Shown piece after piece: positions 62,931 through 64,000 of a stretch of DNA of 64,000 nucleotides. Positions within the stretch are counted from its first letter, which is position 1, and every line of letters begins with the position of its first letter. Under the pieces are notes generated by a model. That model did not search any database. It worked only from the letters and a program-made list of their open reading frames with translations, and was not told the origin of the DNA. Source of the stretch: GCA-2720975 sp964469565 (GTDB lineage: Bacteria; Planctomycetota; UBA1135; GCA-002686595); NCBI GenBank assembly GCA_964469565.1, contig CAYXZD010000013.1:58039-122038 (forward strand). Reading direction: 5' to 3'. The position numbers and the translations under genes are program-made.

Positions 62931-63293
62931 ATGACTCCACGACTCTCACAACACGAGCGCATCGCAAAGATGACCCTCGCCTCCGTTTATCCGCACTATG
63001 TGGATAAGGTCACTAAGAAGGGCCGAACAGAGCAAGATCTGCTAAAGGTAATCTCCTGGCTGACTGGCTTCACTTCAGCGCAGATCAAGAAGCACCTCGT
63101 CAAGGAATCGACCTTCGCTGAGTTCTTCGATGACGCAACCTTGCACCCCAATGCTTCTAGCATTCGAGGGGTGATCTGCGGCTACCGTGTGGAGGAGATC
63201 GAGAATCCCCTCACACAAAAGGCAAGGTACTTAGACAAGTTGGTCGACGAATTAGCTCGCGGCAAGAAGATGGAGAGCATCCTTCGGAGCTAG
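62931..63293 (+). CDS. DUF2200 family protein
   Basis: The 120-residue protein has ERIAKMTLASVYPHYVDKVTKKGRTEQDLLKVISWLTGF, a close match to the DUF2200 opening (..SFASVYP.YV.K...KGR...EVD.II.WLTGY). FFDDATLHPNASSIRGVICGYRVEEIENPLTQKARYLDKLVDEL completes the domain. The family is a small cytoplasmic alpha/beta protein of unknown role, often annotated next to unrelated genes. Length and both ends are normal. Confidence 0.9.
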   Translation: MTPRLSQHERIAKMTLASVYPHYVDKVTKKGRTEQDLLKVISWLTGFTSAQIKKHLVKESTFAEFFDDATLHPNASSIRGVICGYRVEEIENPLTQKARYLDKLVDELARGKKMESILRS

Positions 63294-63330
63294 CAATCTT
63301 GGGGTGGACTCAATTCCACCTCCCTTTCAA

Positions 63331-63690
63331 CTAGATCGACTCATAGGATTGCACCGTGATGTCCGCCAAGACATCGCCCGTGTGCTTCGTACTAAGAGGT
63401 TCAAAAAGGAGCAGATGGGTCTCCTCCTCCGCCACCGGCTTGTGCTCAACCCCCTTGGGAACAATAAAGAACTCCCCGGGATGAATCACGATTGACCGCT
63501 CCCGCAATTCCAGTGTCAACTTGCCTTTCATCACCATGAACATCTCATCTTCCTCATCGTGTTTGTGGAAGACAAACTCCCCTTGGATCTTTGCGAGCAA
63601 AATCTGCTGGCCATTGAGCTCTCCAATCCTCTTCGGCGACCAGTGATCAGAGAACAAATCGAACTTCTGCTGAATGTTGGTGGGTTCCAT
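63331..63690 (-). CDS. Cupin_2 domain protein
   Basis: The 119-residue protein carries both cupin motifs: EFVFHKHDEEDEMFMVMKGKLTLEL (motif 1 with His-x-His and Glu ligands) and PGEFFIVPKGVEHKPVAEEE (motif 2 with His). This is a single-domain metal-binding beta-barrel, with roles ranging from isomerase and dioxygenase to ligand sensor. It is convergent with the DUF2200 gene, 37 bases apart. Confidence 0.88.
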   Translation of the reverse strand: MEPTNIQQKFDLFSDHWSPKRIGELNGQQILLAKIQGEFVFHKHDEEDEMFMVMKGKLTLELRERSIVIHPGEFFIVPKGVEHKPVAEEETHLLLFEPLSTKHTGDVLADITVQSYESI

Positions 63691-63853
63691 TCCGCCACTG
63701 TAATCCTTTCAGCCAGTCTTTTGGCGCACCCAACGAAGTTTGAAGCCCCGCGTCGATGAGCGAAACCTGTAGGCCGGTGCGAAGAGGAATAGGAAAAGCC
63801 ACCGGCTGCAGGGGGTGAGACATTGAGCGGTGGAGTCCGTTGATCTCAGAGTC

Positions 63854-64000
63854 TAATCCTGAGCCAAGATCTCATCAAAGAGGAGAGCCTCGAAAGCCTC
63901 GCGTTGCTCCATGTGGGGCAAGTGCCCGCACTGTTCGATGATGTGTACTTCGCTCCGGGGCAGGTGCTCTCGGACATTGGGCAGGGACTCTCCGGGGGGG
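63854..64000 (-). CDS. Alpha/beta hydrolase, C-terminal end only
   Basis: Reading the minus strand from the right edge gives SLPNVREHLPRSEVHIIEQCGHLPHMEQREAFEALLFDEILAQD and a stop at 63854-63856. The block CGHLPHMEQ, with its histidine, is the usual catalytic-His region of alpha/beta-hydrolase-fold esterases and haloperoxidase-like enzymes. The rest of the gene lies beyond the window, so the substrate class cannot be judged. Confidence 0.75.

Overview
The window reads as chromosomal DNA of a planctomycete or a close relative in the Planctomycetota/PVC group. The strongest evidence is the pair of genes at 8972-13344: a cytochrome-c/DUF1549/DUF1553 protein followed by a Tat-exported DUF1501 protein, which is a hallmark of that group. 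Many secreted proteins and lipoproteins of unknown function and frequent absence of Shine-Dalgarno sequences fit this. G+C is mostly in the mid to high 50s by eye, with a more AT-rich stretch around 21.4-25.8 kb. No rRNA, tRNA or CRISPR array was seen. The sequence is a draft: 100 Ns at 62277-62376 are flanked by the same 55 bases on both sides.

Layout. 1-17.9 kb is ordinary chromosome: a PhcB-like methyltransferase cut by the left edge, a small outer-membrane protein, an ECF sigma factor, several exported proteins, a beta-lactamase-fold hydrolase, the DUF1549/1553 plus DUF1501 pair, a one-module NRPS-like enzyme (adenylation, carrier, thioesterase) overlapping a GNAT gene, and a small membrane protein.

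18.1-34.9 kb is a defence island bounded by two dead insertion-sequence remnants (IS3 type on the left, IS1380 type on the right). Its core is a DNA phosphorothioation (PT) locus, dndA diverging from dndBCDE. No dndFGH restriction genes are present. Instead there are a PLD-helicase/small protein/DndD-like ATPase/DndE-like operon whose make-up resembles PbeABCD, a DUF262-DUF1524 nuclease resembling SspE/GmrSD, a Dnd-associated methyltransferase, and a small protein that may be a free-standing sulfur-binding domain. The inferred logic is that DndACDE mark self DNA and the other modules read the mark and act on unmarked or foreign DNA.

37.5-54.7 kb is a compact cluster I cannot match to a described system. 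A plus-strand pair (histidine kinase, then a receiver-PAS-glycosyltransferase fusion) converges with a nine-gene minus-strand operon: two GT4 glycosyltransferases, an ABC exporter, two APH-fold kinases, an outer-membrane barrel, an alkaline-phosphatase-superfamily (sulfatase-like) lipoprotein, a second histidine kinase and a sigma-54 response regulator. Small DUF5666-like beta domains recur in the first kinase, the barrel and the sulfatase-like protein. It looks like a two-component-controlled system making, exporting or remodelling a surface glycoconjugate.

55.7-64 kb holds exported proteins with repeated carboxypeptidase-regulatory-like or beta-helix folds, acetyltransferase, lipoprotein, cupin and DUF2200 genes, a JmjC-like cupin gene broken by the assembly gap, and the C-terminal end of an alpha/beta hydrolase at the right edge.
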